DNA from: DASXHD01 sp038239005
GTDB lineage: Bacteria > Myxococcota_A > Polyangia > Polyangiales > Polyangiaceae
NCBI GenBank assembly: GCA_038239005.1
Contig: JBBSFE010000020.1
Span: 1 to 64,000 of the forward strand
Direction of reading: 5' to 3'
DNA length: 64,000 bases
A program made the translations under genes and the position numbers. Positions 53,000-61,244 of the stretch are shown here, one piece after another. How positions within the stretch are numbered: the first letter of the stretch is position 1; every line of letters begins with the position of its first letter. The notes beneath the pieces were generated by a model that was not told the DNA's origin, did no database searches, and saw only the letters and a program-made list of their open reading frames with translations.

Positions 53000-53175
53000 C
53001 CCACGCAGCTCATCTCGGCGCGACCTAAGACAGCCGCCAAGGCGCCAAGGGCGCCAGAAGAAAAGAGGAGAGAGGGTTCAAACCGCGCGTAACGCGTCTT
53101 CTGAACCCAATTCTCTCTCGTCTTCTGGCGCCTTGGCGCCTTGGCGGCTGTCTTAGGGTGCGTTAGCTGCGTGGG
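53000..53175. repeat. Large imperfect inverted repeat between convergent genes
   Basis: The two halves are reverse complements over ~80 bases each: cccacgcagct at the left pairs with agctgcgtggg at the right, cctaagacagccgccaaggc pairs with its complement near 53135-53154, and gccagaaga pairs with tcttctggc. The loop is around gcgcgtaacgcg (53085-53096). GCCAAGGCGCC-type blocks occur inside. It may act as a bidirectional terminator for the PPC gene and the TM2-like gene, or be a mobile repeat of REP/MITE type. Confidence 0.8.
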
Positions 53176-53381
53176 TGGGAGGAGGCCCAGGAGTAGGCCG
53201 TGTATGCGGCGATGAGGTGGCAGATCCAGCCGAGAGTTCCGCCCGAGCCGATCCATAGGCCCGGGGTGACGATGAGCCAGAACAGGCCCCGCAGGAATTT
53301 GCCGTTGTAGAATTGGCCGACGCCTGGCACGAAGAACGACAGGACCGCGGCGAAACCAGGGTTTTTTGAAACGGTTGCCAT
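53163..53381 (-). CDS. Small TM2-like membrane protein
   Basis: A 72-residue protein with two hydrophobic helices and the sequence FFVPGVGQFYNGKFLRGLFWLIV, resembling the TM2 domain. This is the second TM2-type protein in the window. The stop lies inside the right arm of the inverted repeat, so its C-terminal end (SWASSHPRS) is set by that element. It diverges from mutY with little or no room for separate promoters. Function unknown. Confidence 0.75.
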   Translation of the reverse strand: MATVSKNPGFAAVLSFFVPGVGQFYNGKFLRGLFWLIVTPGLWIGSGGTLGWICHLIAAYTAYSWASSHPRS

Positions 53382-53395
53382 CTACGAAACACAAT

Positions 53396-54445
53396 GTGCA
53401 CGCACGAGGTTCTGCGCAAGTCCGTCGTGCGTTGCTCGCATGGTATCGCCGGGATCATCGCGATCTCCCGTGGAGGAAAAACCGCGATCCCTATGCGATT
53501 TGGATCAGCGAGGTGATGCTGCAACAGACGCGCGTCGAAACCGTGATCCCGTACTACGAGCGTTTTCTCGCGGCCCTTCCAACGACGCACGCTCTCGCGG
53601 AAGCGCCACTCGATCGCGTGCTCGAGCTTTGGAGCGGCCTCGGTTACTACCGGCGCGCGCGCATGCTTCATCGCGGCGCTCAGGAAGTCGTCGAGCGTCA
53701 CGACGGCGTCGTTCCGCGCGAGCCGAAATCGCTTGGCGCCATTTCGGGTATCGGTCGTTACACGGCGGGCGCGATCGCAAGCATCGCGTTCGGTGTCGAA
53801 GCGCCCATCGTCGACGGCAACGTCGCGCGTGTTCTTTCACGTGTGCATGCGCTCGAAGACGCCAGCGCATTGTGGGCGCTCGCCGGTGTGCTCGTGCGCG
53901 GGGAGGCTCCCGGCGATTTGAACCAAGCGTTGATGGAGCTTGGCGCGATGGTGTGCACTCCAAAAAAGCCAGCGTGCGCGTCGTGCCCGCTCGCGCGCTT
54001 CTGCGTAGCGCACGAGCGCGGCGAAGAAGAAGAGTTCCCGCGCGCGACGCCGAAGCGCGCGCCGACGAATGTTTCGCTTCGCGCGTACGTCATCGTCGAC
54101 GAAAAAACGAACGCGATGGTCTGGGCCAAGCGGCGCGTGGACGCGCTCTACGGCGGCATGTGGGAGCCGCCCATGCTCGCGGAAAATGACGACGCGAGTA
54201 GAACGCTTGGCCTCGGAAAACGCACGCTCGTCCCGCGCGGACGGCTATGTCACGTGCTCACGCATCGACGTCTGACGATCGATGTATTGTGCACCAACGT
54301 CACAAGAGGCCTCAAATTGAGCCCTTTCGGAGACTACCAACGCCTCGAGCTTGGTCCTATCGCGGCGCCCGGCCGGGCCATGAGCCGCCTCGCGCGCCGT
54401 GTGATCGAGCTCGCGAATCGAGCGGATCCAGCGACTGACCGCTGA
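53396..54445 (+). CDS. mutY: A/G-specific adenine DNA glycosylase
   Basis: About 349 residues; excises adenine mispaired with 8-oxoguanine. Residues: catalytic Glu39 in WISEVMLQQT, the helix-hairpin-helix SGIGRYTAGAIASIAFG, catalytic Asp140 in PIVDGNVARVLSRV, and the iron-sulfur ligands Cys187, 194, 197 and 203 (C-x6-C-x2-C-x5-C). A C-terminal NUDIX-like domain (AYVIVDEKTNAMVWAKRR...GGMWEPPML) recognises the oxidised base. I used the GTG at 53396; a TTG at 53366 in the same frame would overlap the divergent TM2-like gene, so the start is uncertain, but the family is not. Confidence 0.92.
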   Translation: MHARGSAQVRRALLAWYRRDHRDLPWRKNRDPYAIWISEVMLQQTRVETVIPYYERFLAALPTTHALAEAPLDRVLELWSGLGYYRRARMLHRGAQEVVERHDGVVPREPKSLGAISGIGRYTAGAIASIAFGVEAPIVDGNVARVLSRVHALEDASALWALAGVLVRGEAPGDLNQALMELGAMVCTPKKPACASCPLARFCVAHERGEEEEFPRATPKRAPTNVSLRAYVIVDEKTNAMVWAKRRVDALYGGMWEPPMLAENDDASRTLGLGKRTLVPRGRLCHVLTHRRLTIDVLCTNVTRGLKLSPFGDYQRLELGPIAAPGRAMSRLARRVIELANRADPATDR

Positions 54446-54519
54446 TTGCGTTTTCGATCCCTTTAGAAGCCAATCGCCTCACGCTGGCGCATGAATGCCT
54501 TCGTCGAACGGAGGCCCTC

Positions 54520-55041
54520 TTGAAGCTCGTACTCACCCTTGCGCTCATGACCGCTGGTTGTGCAACTGCCGTAAACCCGAGCTCGGGAGACGCCGGGGCA
54601 GCGGTCTCGAACGACGCCGGTGCGACGAAAGATAGCGGCGGGAAGAAGCTCGATGCGGGATCGCCAACACCCGATTCGGGTAGCACGACGACGGTCGAGG
54701 CCGGCGGACCGCCGCCCGACGACTCGACCTGCGCAGGCGAGGGGACGCGCAACGACTGCGAACAGTGCTGCCTCTTGGTGCACCCGAGCGGCTACGGCGT
54801 GTATCACGCGGAGCTCACGACGTGCGCGTGCAGCTCGCCGGGGGCATGCGCCACGGAATGCGCGACCGAGCTCTGCGCGAGCGCGGCCACGACGCCCGGC
54901 GGCGCGTGCGAGACGTGCATCACGGCATCACTGACGCAGGGGAGCGGCGCCTGCTACGACGGCGTTTCGAACGCCTGCCAGGCCGACGTCGACTGCTCCG
55001 CGCTCTTCACCACGTGCATTCCGCCTTGCGAGGGTAAGTAA
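54520..55041 (+). CDS. Cysteine-rich predicted lipoprotein
   Basis: A 173-residue protein with a TTG start at 54520, supported by ggagg 6-7 bases upstream. The signal ends in TAGCATAV, with Cys14 as the lipidation site. An Asp/Ser/Gly-rich linker follows to about residue 68, then ~100 residues with about 14 Cys (CEQCC, CACSS, CATECATELC, CETC), suggesting a compact disulphide-bonded domain. No family name is recognised. It sits between mutY and the sigma-54 activator. Confidence 0.78.
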   Translation: MKLVLTLALMTAGCATAVNPSSGDAGAAVSNDAGATKDSGGKKLDAGSPTPDSGSTTTVEAGGPPPDDSTCAGEGTRNDCEQCCLLVHPSGYGVYHAELTTCACSSPGACATECATELCASAATTPGGACETCITASLTQGSGACYDGVSNACQADVDCSALFTTCIPPCEGK

Positions 55042-55062
55042 GCAGAGTATCGTCGCGGCGAG

Positions 55063-56538
55063 GTGAGCTCGTACGAACCCTCGCCGCGTCTCAGCGCGGC
55101 GCCACGCCCGCTCGAAGAACCAGCCCAGCGGCCGATTCGCGTGCTCGTCGTGGACGACGAGCCAGCGCTCCGAAAAAGCATCGCGCGAATTTTGACGTCG
55201 CGCGGCTGTGAAGTGTCGACGGCCGAGGACGGCCTCGCAGCGTTCGAGACGCTACAAATCTCGCAGCCCGACGTCCTGCTCACGGACATCTTGATGCCCC
55301 GCATGACGGGCCTCGAGTTGCTCGCGCAAGTGAAACAGCGCTGGCCCGAGCTCGAGGTCGTCTTGATGACGGCCTTCGCAGACGTCGATACCGCAGTCGC
55401 CGCGGTGAAAGGCGGCGCGTACGATTTTCTCACCAAGCCTTTCGCTTCGAATGACGCGGTCGCGCTCGCCGTTGCGAAAGCCGCTGAGCACCATCGCTTG
55501 CTCGATCGCGCGCAGCGTCTCGAAGAGCGCTTGCTCTCGCGCGAGCGTTTCGGCGAGCTCCTCGGAAACTCGTCGAAGATGCAGGCCGTCTATCGCTTGA
55601 TCGAAGGCGTGGCGTCGGCGACCTCGACCGTGCTCATTTTGGGCGAGAGCGGCACGGGCAAAGAGCTCGTTGCGCGCGCGATCCATCAGCACTCCGCGCG
55701 CGAAGGAAAACCATTTGTCCCCGTGAACTGCGCCGCCATTCCAAAAGACCTCGTCGAAAGCGAGCTCTTCGGCCACGTGCGCGGCGCATTCACTGGTGCA
55801 CAAGCGGCGCGTGCGGGCCTCTTCGACACCGCAAACGGTGGAACCATCTTCCTCGACGAAGTCGGCGACTTGCCCATCGCAGCGCAAGTGAAGCTCCTTC
55901 GCACGCTGCAAGAAGGTGAGATCAAGCCCGTCGGCGCAGACGAGGTGAAGAGCGTAGACGTGCGCGTCCTCGCAGCGACCAACGTCGACCTCAAAGCAAA
56001 AATCGAGAGCGGCGAATTCCGTCGCGATCTTTATTATCGACTCAACGTCATCGCGATCAACTTGCCGCCGCTACGTGACCGCGAAAACGACGTGCTCCTC
56101 CTCGCGACGCACTTCGTGCAAAAGCTCGCGGTGCGCATGGGGCGCACACCGAAGCGCATCTCCGAGGGCGCGGGGCGTGCGCTCAGCGCCTACGCGTGGC
56201 CAGGAAACGTGCGCGAGCTCGAGCACGCGATCGAGCATGCATTCGTTCTTTCGCCAGGCGACATCATCGAGGCCTCGAGCTTGCCGCTCGTTCACGGCGA
56301 AGAGACCTTCTCGGCGACGGAGCCAACGACCGCGCTTCTCAGCGTTCCCCCCGGAAGCGACATCTACGCGCTGCCCTACGCTGAAGCGAAAAAACGAATG
56401 ATGGCCGATTTCGACGTCGCCTACGTTCGCGAGCAACTGAAACGCACCGACGGCAACGTCTCCGAGGCGGCACGCCTCTCGGGGCTCGATCGCTCGAACT
56501 TCCGCCGCGTCATGCGGAGGCTTCGGGGCGAAGAATGA
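55063..56538 (+). CDS. NtrC-family sigma-54-dependent response regulator
   Basis: A 491-residue transcription activator. The receiver domain has Asp31/Asp32, the phosphoacceptor Asp75 (LLTDILMPRM) and Lys125 (LTKPF). The AAA+ domain has Walker A GESGTGKE (194-201), the sigma-54-contact loop GAFTGA (241-246) intact, Walker B GGTIFLDEVGDL and the RRDLYYRLNV region. A Fis-type helix-turn-helix lies at about 463-487 (GNVSEAARLSGLDRSNFRRV). The GTG start at 55063 adds a short Pro/Glu-rich lead. No sensor kinase gene is adjacent, so the partner is elsewhere. The TolC-type gene follows 13 bases downstream and may be co-transcribed. Confidence 0.94.
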   Translation: MSSYEPSPRLSAAPRPLEEPAQRPIRVLVVDDEPALRKSIARILTSRGCEVSTAEDGLAAFETLQISQPDVLLTDILMPRMTGLELLAQVKQRWPELEVVLMTAFADVDTAVAAVKGGAYDFLTKPFASNDAVALAVAKAAEHHRLLDRAQRLEERLLSRERFGELLGNSSKMQAVYRLIEGVASATSTVLILGESGTGKELVARAIHQHSAREGKPFVPVNCAAIPKDLVESELFGHVRGAFTGAQAARAGLFDTANGGTIFLDEVGDLPIAAQVKLLRTLQEGEIKPVGADEVKSVDVRVLAATNVDLKAKIESGEFRRDLYYRLNVIAINLPPLRDRENDVLLLATHFVQKLAVRMGRTPKRISEGAGRALSAYAWPGNVRELEHAIEHAFVLSPGDIIEASSLPLVHGEETFSATEPTTALLSVPPGSDIYALPYAEAKKRMMADFDVAYVREQLKRTDGNVSEAARLSGLDRSNFRRVMRRLRGEE

Positions 56539-56551
56539 TGTAAGAAGGTTC

Positions 56552-57970
56552 GTGCGCCGTTTCGTGCCCTGCCTGCTTGGCATCGCTTGCGTCCTTGGCG
56601 CATCCGCCGTCGCGCGCGCCCAAGACGACGACGACGAAGCCAAGCCGCAGCAGCTCGAGGTCAAGCCACCCCATCGCGCGTACACGCTCACCGAGTGTCT
56701 CGAGCTCGTCGATCGAAACCATCCCAACATTTGGGCTGCGCGGGCGCGTCTTGGCGTCGCGCGCGGGCAATACGACGAAGCGAAATACCTGCCGTACTTC
56801 CAGTGGTCGGCCTCTGCTGCGGCCGGCGTCTTGCCGAACGTCGGCGGCAGCGTGCTCTACACGCAAGCCACGCCGATCACGATCAACAACCCGACGTTCG
56901 CCACCGGGTACGAGCCGTTCTTCCAGTTTCGAATCGATCTCGCGCTACCGCTCTACACGTTCGGAAAAATATCGAGCGGCCTCGACGCCGCACAAGCCAA
57001 CATTCGCGTTCAAGAGTGGGACCTCGAAAAGAATCGCTCCTACGCGCGCATGGATGTGCGTCGCGCCTACTTCGGATTGATGTACGCACGCGACGCGCGC
57101 TACCTCGCAAAAGAAGTTTCGAAGAAGCTCGAGAAGGCGATCGACAAGCTCACGGCGCGCCTCGAGAAGAGCGTGAATGACGGCGACGAGATCGAGCGAT
57201 TTCGTCTCAAAATCTATCGCGAGGAAGTCTTGGCTCGCGCAGCTGAAGCCGATCGCGGCGAGGCGTATGCGCTCGCGGCGTTGCGCTTCTTGACGGGCAT
57301 CCAAATCGGCTTCGACGTGCCCGACGTGGCGCTGAAGAAACCAGACACGCCGCTTGCGCCGGTCGTCCGCTACCTCAGCGCAGCGCGGCTCTTTCGACCC
57401 GAAGTGAACATGGCTCGCGCAGGCGTCGAAGCGCGTCGTGCGGAGCTCGCGCTCCAGCGCGCGCGGTTTTTCCCGGACATCGGCGTCATCCTCAATGCGT
57501 CGTATTCGGTCGCGCCGAGCGTCGTCGCGCAGAACAACATTTTCGCGACGGCGAACCTCAACTACTTCGGCTGGGGCTTCGCGCTCGGCGCTCGGTGGAG
57601 CCTCGATTTCCCCACCAACGCCGCGCGCGTGTCGCAATCCGAGTCACGCCTCGAAGAAGTGCGCGCTCTCGAGCGCCTCGCGCTCGGTGGAATCGGCGTC
57701 GAAGTCGAAAACGCATACGCCTCTGCGCTCGAGGCGCGCACCCGCGAAGAACACTGGGACGCCGCCGAGCATATGGCACGCACGTGGATCGCCACCATCG
57801 AGAGCCAAATCGACCTCGGCACCAAAGACGATCACGCGCTGATGGAGCCGCTGCGTTCGTACGTGTACACGCGTTCCGAGCACCTACGCGCAATGAACGA
57901 CGCCAACGTCAACCTAAGCGAGCTCGCGCGCGCATCCGGCTGGGATACGTCGGCCCCAAAGGGCGACTAG
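56552..57970 (+). CDS. TolC-family outer-membrane channel protein (1)
   Basis: A 472-residue outer-membrane factor. A signal peptide (MRRFVPCLLGIACVLGASAVARA) precedes an acidic patch, then the TolC pattern: YTLTECLELVDRNHPNIWAARARLGVARGQYDEAK, the first hairpin LALPLYTFGKISSGLDAAQANI, the second half LYRPEVNMARAGVEARRAELALQRARFFPDIG, and DFPTNAARVSQSESRLEEV. It starts with GTG 13 bases after the sigma-54 activator with an agaagg site. It could serve efflux or type I secretion; no inner-membrane or periplasmic partner is present here. Confidence 0.85.
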   Translation: MRRFVPCLLGIACVLGASAVARAQDDDDEAKPQQLEVKPPHRAYTLTECLELVDRNHPNIWAARARLGVARGQYDEAKYLPYFQWSASAAAGVLPNVGGSVLYTQATPITINNPTFATGYEPFFQFRIDLALPLYTFGKISSGLDAAQANIRVQEWDLEKNRSYARMDVRRAYFGLMYARDARYLAKEVSKKLEKAIDKLTARLEKSVNDGDEIERFRLKIYREEVLARAAEADRGEAYALAALRFLTGIQIGFDVPDVALKKPDTPLAPVVRYLSAARLFRPEVNMARAGVEARRAELALQRARFFPDIGVILNASYSVAPSVVAQNNIFATANLNYFGWGFALGARWSLDFPTNAARVSQSESRLEEVRALERLALGGIGVEVENAYASALEARTREEHWDAAEHMARTWIATIESQIDLGTKDDHALMEPLRSYVYTRSEHLRAMNDANVNLSELARASGWDTSAPKGD

Positions 57971-59367
57971 AGCGGGCAGGTTGCGAGCGAGAGCGCCGCA
58001 AGGATCTTCGCTTTCACGAGACCGTAATCCGCGAGGGCCAGATTAATCTCTGCTTGGCGAAGTGCGGCCGCCGCGGTGACGAGATCGAGGCTCGTGCCTT
58101 GACCCGTGATGAACCCCGCGCGCGTCAGTCGATCGACCTCGGCCGCGAGATCTCGTGAACGCGACGAGACTTCTCGCGTCGTTTGCGCAACTTGCACCCC
58201 ACGATTCGCTTGCACGACTTGACTGATAGCGGCGCGACGAGCTGCATCGAGTCGGTCTTGTGCTTCGAGCACTTGAAGCGCGGTGTCGCGCATGTTTCCG
58301 TAGCGGGCGCCGCCCTCCCACAAATTCCACGAGAGAATGGCCTGAAAGTTCCAGGTCGTCTGCGGCACGACGTACGAAATGCTCGTCGTCGAGAGCGTGC
58401 TCGTTGCGGTGAGCGTCGGGAAAAACTGAGTTTTGATGTCCCACGTGTTGAGCTTCGCAAAGTGCACGCGCTCTCGAGCTGCAATGACATCGGGCCGCTC
58501 CTCGACCGACGCCGATGCCTTGCACTGTGTGAGCACTTGCTTCGTGATGGCTTCGAAGCTCAAGTCGCCGGCGACGCCGACGTCGTCTGAAACACCAATG
58601 GCGAGGCCAAATGCTTCACGAGCTTGGCGTGCCGCTTCGTCGCCGGAGACGAGCGTCGACCGTGCGTTCTCGACGTCTTGTTTCGCGCGCACGACGTCGA
58701 GGCCCGTTCCAGCGCCTAGGCCCGTCTTGCGTTTGGCGAGCTCGAGGCGTTCGAGCGCTTGCCGCAACCCGACGCGATTGAGCTCCGCGACGTGCTCGTT
58801 CGTCACGACCGTCAAAGCGGCGTTCGCGACATTGGTTGCGATCGTGCGCTTGATGTCGTCGACGCTCGCCTTGTTGACGTCGATCACGGAGTCGGCCATG
58901 CGGATCGCGTTCCACGCGCGCGGCGCGATGATGGGAAGCGACGCGGTGATGCTTCCGGTAGCGTAGTCAGGGTTCGGTGTCGTGGTGGTGAGCGGGCCCG
59001 TCGGCGTGAGGACCTGGCTCGTCTGCGTGATGAAGTTGTGCGTGTAGCTTCCGGTCGCGGTGATGGATCCGAGCACGCCCGCGAGCGCGACGCGACGCTG
59101 CGCTTCGGCGCGACCCACCTCGTCGAGCGCGATGCGCAAATCCGCGGAGCGCGCGCGGAGGTAGGAGGTGATTTCGTCCCAGCTGGAGACCGAGCGCTTT
59201 GCCGGCGGCAGCGGTTTCAGATCCGCGTCGTCGACCACGGGCGGCGGCGGCAACGTAACGTCTTGCTCGACGACTTGAGTCTGGACCTGCGGCAGGGGAC
59301 GGGGCTGCGCGGAGGCGATCGCGGGAGCGAGCAGGAGGAGAGGGACGACGAGGAACGCACGACGCAT
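57967..59367 (-). CDS. TolC-family outer-membrane channel protein (2)
   Basis: A 466-residue protein on the opposite strand, sharing a four-base overlap at its stop with the end of TolC (1). The ATG at 59367 gives signal MRRAFLVVPLLLLAPAIASAQP. A Pro/Val-rich segment is followed by TolC-like helices: WDEITSYLRARSADLRIALDEVGRAEAQRRVALAGVLGSI, KRKTGLGAGTGLDVVRAKQDVENAR, and the second half IAARERVHFAKLNTWDIKTQFFPTL with WNLWEGGARYGNMRDTALQVLEAQDRLDAARR. Its partners are not nearby. It is not a close copy of the other TolC. Confidence 0.85.
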   Translation of the reverse strand: MRRAFLVVPLLLLAPAIASAQPRPLPQVQTQVVEQDVTLPPPPVVDDADLKPLPPAKRSVSSWDEITSYLRARSADLRIALDEVGRAEAQRRVALAGVLGSITATGSYTHNFITQTSQVLTPTGPLTTTTPNPDYATGSITASLPIIAPRAWNAIRMADSVIDVNKASVDDIKRTIATNVANAALTVVTNEHVAELNRVGLRQALERLELAKRKTGLGAGTGLDVVRAKQDVENARSTLVSGDEAARQAREAFGLAIGVSDDVGVAGDLSFEAITKQVLTQCKASASVEERPDVIAARERVHFAKLNTWDIKTQFFPTLTATSTLSTTSISYVVPQTTWNFQAILSWNLWEGGARYGNMRDTALQVLEAQDRLDAARRAAISQVVQANRGVQVAQTTREVSSRSRDLAAEVDRLTRAGFITGQGTSLDLVTAAAALRQAEINLALADYGLVKAKILAALSLATCPL

Positions 59368-59419
59368 GGGGCTCTTGGTAATGCGCAAAAAGGCGCGGCG
59401 CCACGAGCTTTGTCGTTCT

Positions 59420-60406
59420 TTACGACCTCTTCAGGTTCCCACGCGCGCGAACCGAGGGAAGCCGCTGCCGCAAGCTCGACGCGCTGGTGCGAAAACAGGC
59501 AGCAACTTCGGCTTGCGAGAGCGGAATTTCGGCGTCCGCAATGACGATCCACGCGGCTGCTGCCGCAACGGCGAGAGCTGCGCGCTCGTCGACTGGGGGC
59601 CGTCGCGTGCTTGCTTCACGCGCCAAATTCGTGGCCATGGTGCGCTGCGTTTCGTCGAGCGGAAGCCGTGCAAGGCCGCGTGAGAGAGCGCCATGTACCC
59701 AGCGCCGATACGAGCGCGATGATGACACCGACGCGGGCGCCGGCTCATCGGCTGGCTCGCGCGAACCCTCGGAGAGCGAAAATGCGAGAAGCTGAACGGT
59801 GCTGCATGCGGTTCGCCCGCGCGCGCCCGAATCGATCCAGCGCATGAGAGCGCGCCTCTCGGGCGACGGGCGCTGCTTCTGCGCACGCGCGAGCAATGCT
59901 TTTGCAGCCCGCGCTCTGCCCGCACGAACGAGCGCATGCGCGAGCGACGTTGCGACGTCCGGGTTTTGCCCGCTGCGTTCGTAGGCACGCCGGAGGTGCG
60001 TGATGGCGTCTCGTGGTCGATCGAGCGCGACATCGAGCGTGTGCCCAAGGTTGTGGGCGTACCAAGGGTTGTCGGGCGCGGCCGCCGACGCACGTGCAAG
60101 TGCATGCGCTGCATAGACGTGATTGCCGAGGAGCGATTGGCTCAAACCAAGCGCGGCCCACGCGCGATCGTCTTCGGGCTTCATGCGCGTCACGCGGCGT
60201 GCGTGGAGAGCTGCGCGCCACGGATCGCGCTCGAGCAAGACTTCCGCGAGCTGGCGATGCGCGAACACGGCTTCATCGGTGCCGTCCTTTGCGCGAGCAG
60301 CGAGACGATGCAAGAGCGGGAGCACGCGCAGCGGATCCGGACCCGATAGCGCCACCTCGACGTCGCGGCGAAGCCGCTGACACTCCGGAGACGCGCGCTC
60401 GCTCAT
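59420..60406 (-). CDS. TPR protein with a TFIIB/cyclin-like C-terminal helical domain
   Basis: 328 residues from ATG 60406 (an in-frame TTG upstream is possible). The first ~200 residues have TPR-like hairpins (DRAWAALGLSQSLLGNHVYAAHALARASAAAPDNPWYAHNLGHTL). The last ~85 (AAAAAWIVIADAEIPLSQAEVAACFRTSASSLRQRLPSVR) resemble the cyclin-box end with helix-turn-helix found in TFIIB: an Ala-rich helix, SQAEVAAC, then TSASSLRQR. This is a resemblance seen by eye and could be coincidental. No signal peptide. It follows the 240-residue protein on the same strand after a 115-base gap. Function unknown. Confidence 0.7.
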   Translation of the reverse strand: MSERASPECQRLRRDVEVALSGPDPLRVLPLLHRLAARAKDGTDEAVFAHRQLAEVLLERDPWRAALHARRVTRMKPEDDRAWAALGLSQSLLGNHVYAAHALARASAAAPDNPWYAHNLGHTLDVALDRPRDAITHLRRAYERSGQNPDVATSLAHALVRAGRARAAKALLARAQKQRPSPERRALMRWIDSGARGRTACSTVQLLAFSLSEGSREPADEPAPASVSSSRSYRRWVHGALSRGLARLPLDETQRTMATNLAREASTRRPPVDERAALAVAAAAAWIVIADAEIPLSQAEVAACFRTSASSLRQRLPSVRARGNLKRS

Positions 60407-60521
60407 CTCAACTTTGTACCTCGCGCCGAATGGATCGCGCAACGCATCTTCACCTCGATGCTGATTGAGACTTGACGAAGTGCGTTCGCTGGGTCAGTCC
60501 CGAGCGGTCCCGGCGGCTACG

Positions 60522-61244
60522 TCAACGAAATGAAATAACGCGCTGCTGCATCAGCTCGTAGAGAATGCGAAGCGCGTCGAGCGTTGGCATGCCACTGACG
60601 TCGAGGATTTGCTCGAGCGAACAATTCCCGTCGATGTGCGAGAGCACGAACCCCGCGCGGTGATCGATCGAGAGCCACCGCAGCTGCTCTTGCGGCACCG
60701 CCACGAAGGGCACGCGGTCGAGCGGGCCAATACGTGTAGTATACATCTGTTCGAGGACCTGGCGGCAGCTCGCGACGTATTTCAATGCCTCCGCGCGGTC
60801 GGGATCCTCCTCGACAAGCGACTCGGCGATGACGAGCGCACCCGAATAGTCGCCGAGCGAAAACCGCTCGCGCATGTCGAGCACGGGATCGATCTCGCCG
60901 GAAGTCGGCGGGGGCGAGGGTAAGGCCACCATTGGCGATTCACGAGCAGCGCCCTGCGCTACGAGGTCGAGCGCATCGCTTGGCTCGGGTTGCAAAGAGA
61001 GATCGTCGTGGCTGTCGGCGAGGCCGAGCAAGTTTGCGCGCCCGCGTCGCGAAATCACCGCACTCGGATCGGGTCGGTCGAACGCCGATGCAGAGTCGAG
61101 GCGCAAGACCGGCGGTGTGGGTCGCTTCGGTTTCGTGACCGGCTCCTTATCGCTCGGTGGGGGCGCGAGCGTCTTGCGTTGCCCTTGCTCCGCATCTTCG
61201 TCGGAGACGGGCCACCCACTGTCGATTTCGTCGTCTTCTGTCAC
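60522..61244 (-). CDS. Conserved hypothetical protein downstream of DnaK paralogue
   Basis: 240 residues; the GTG start at 61244 overlaps the dnaK-like stop by four bases. The N-terminal ~110 residues are acidic and disordered-looking (Pro/Ser/Asp). A short TPR-like hairpin follows (RERFSLGDYSGALVIAESLVEEDPDRAEALKYVASCR). The C-terminal ~75 residues (IGPLDRVPFVAVPQEQLRWLSIDHRAGFVLSHIDGNCSLEQILDVSGMPTLDALRILYELMQQRVI) look like a compact winged-helix-type module. I recall this type as recurrent in myxobacterial proteins, but cannot verify that here. It likely works with the J-protein and Hsp70 encoded upstream. Confidence 0.65.
   Translation of the reverse strand: MTEDDEIDSGWPVSDEDAEQGQRKTLAPPPSDKEPVTKPKRPTPPVLRLDSASAFDRPDPSAVISRRGRANLLGLADSHDDLSLQPEPSDALDLVAQGAARESPMVALPSPPPTSGEIDPVLDMRERFSLGDYSGALVIAESLVEEDPDRAEALKYVASCRQVLEQMYTTRIGPLDRVPFVAVPQEQLRWLSIDHRAGFVLSHIDGNCSLEQILDVSGMPTLDALRILYELMQQRVISFR

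Noticed and set aside
53000..53175. Palindrome as an insertion sequence end
   Set aside because: No transposase gene, and the whole element is one inverted repeat; only a MITE/REP-like or terminator role is supported.
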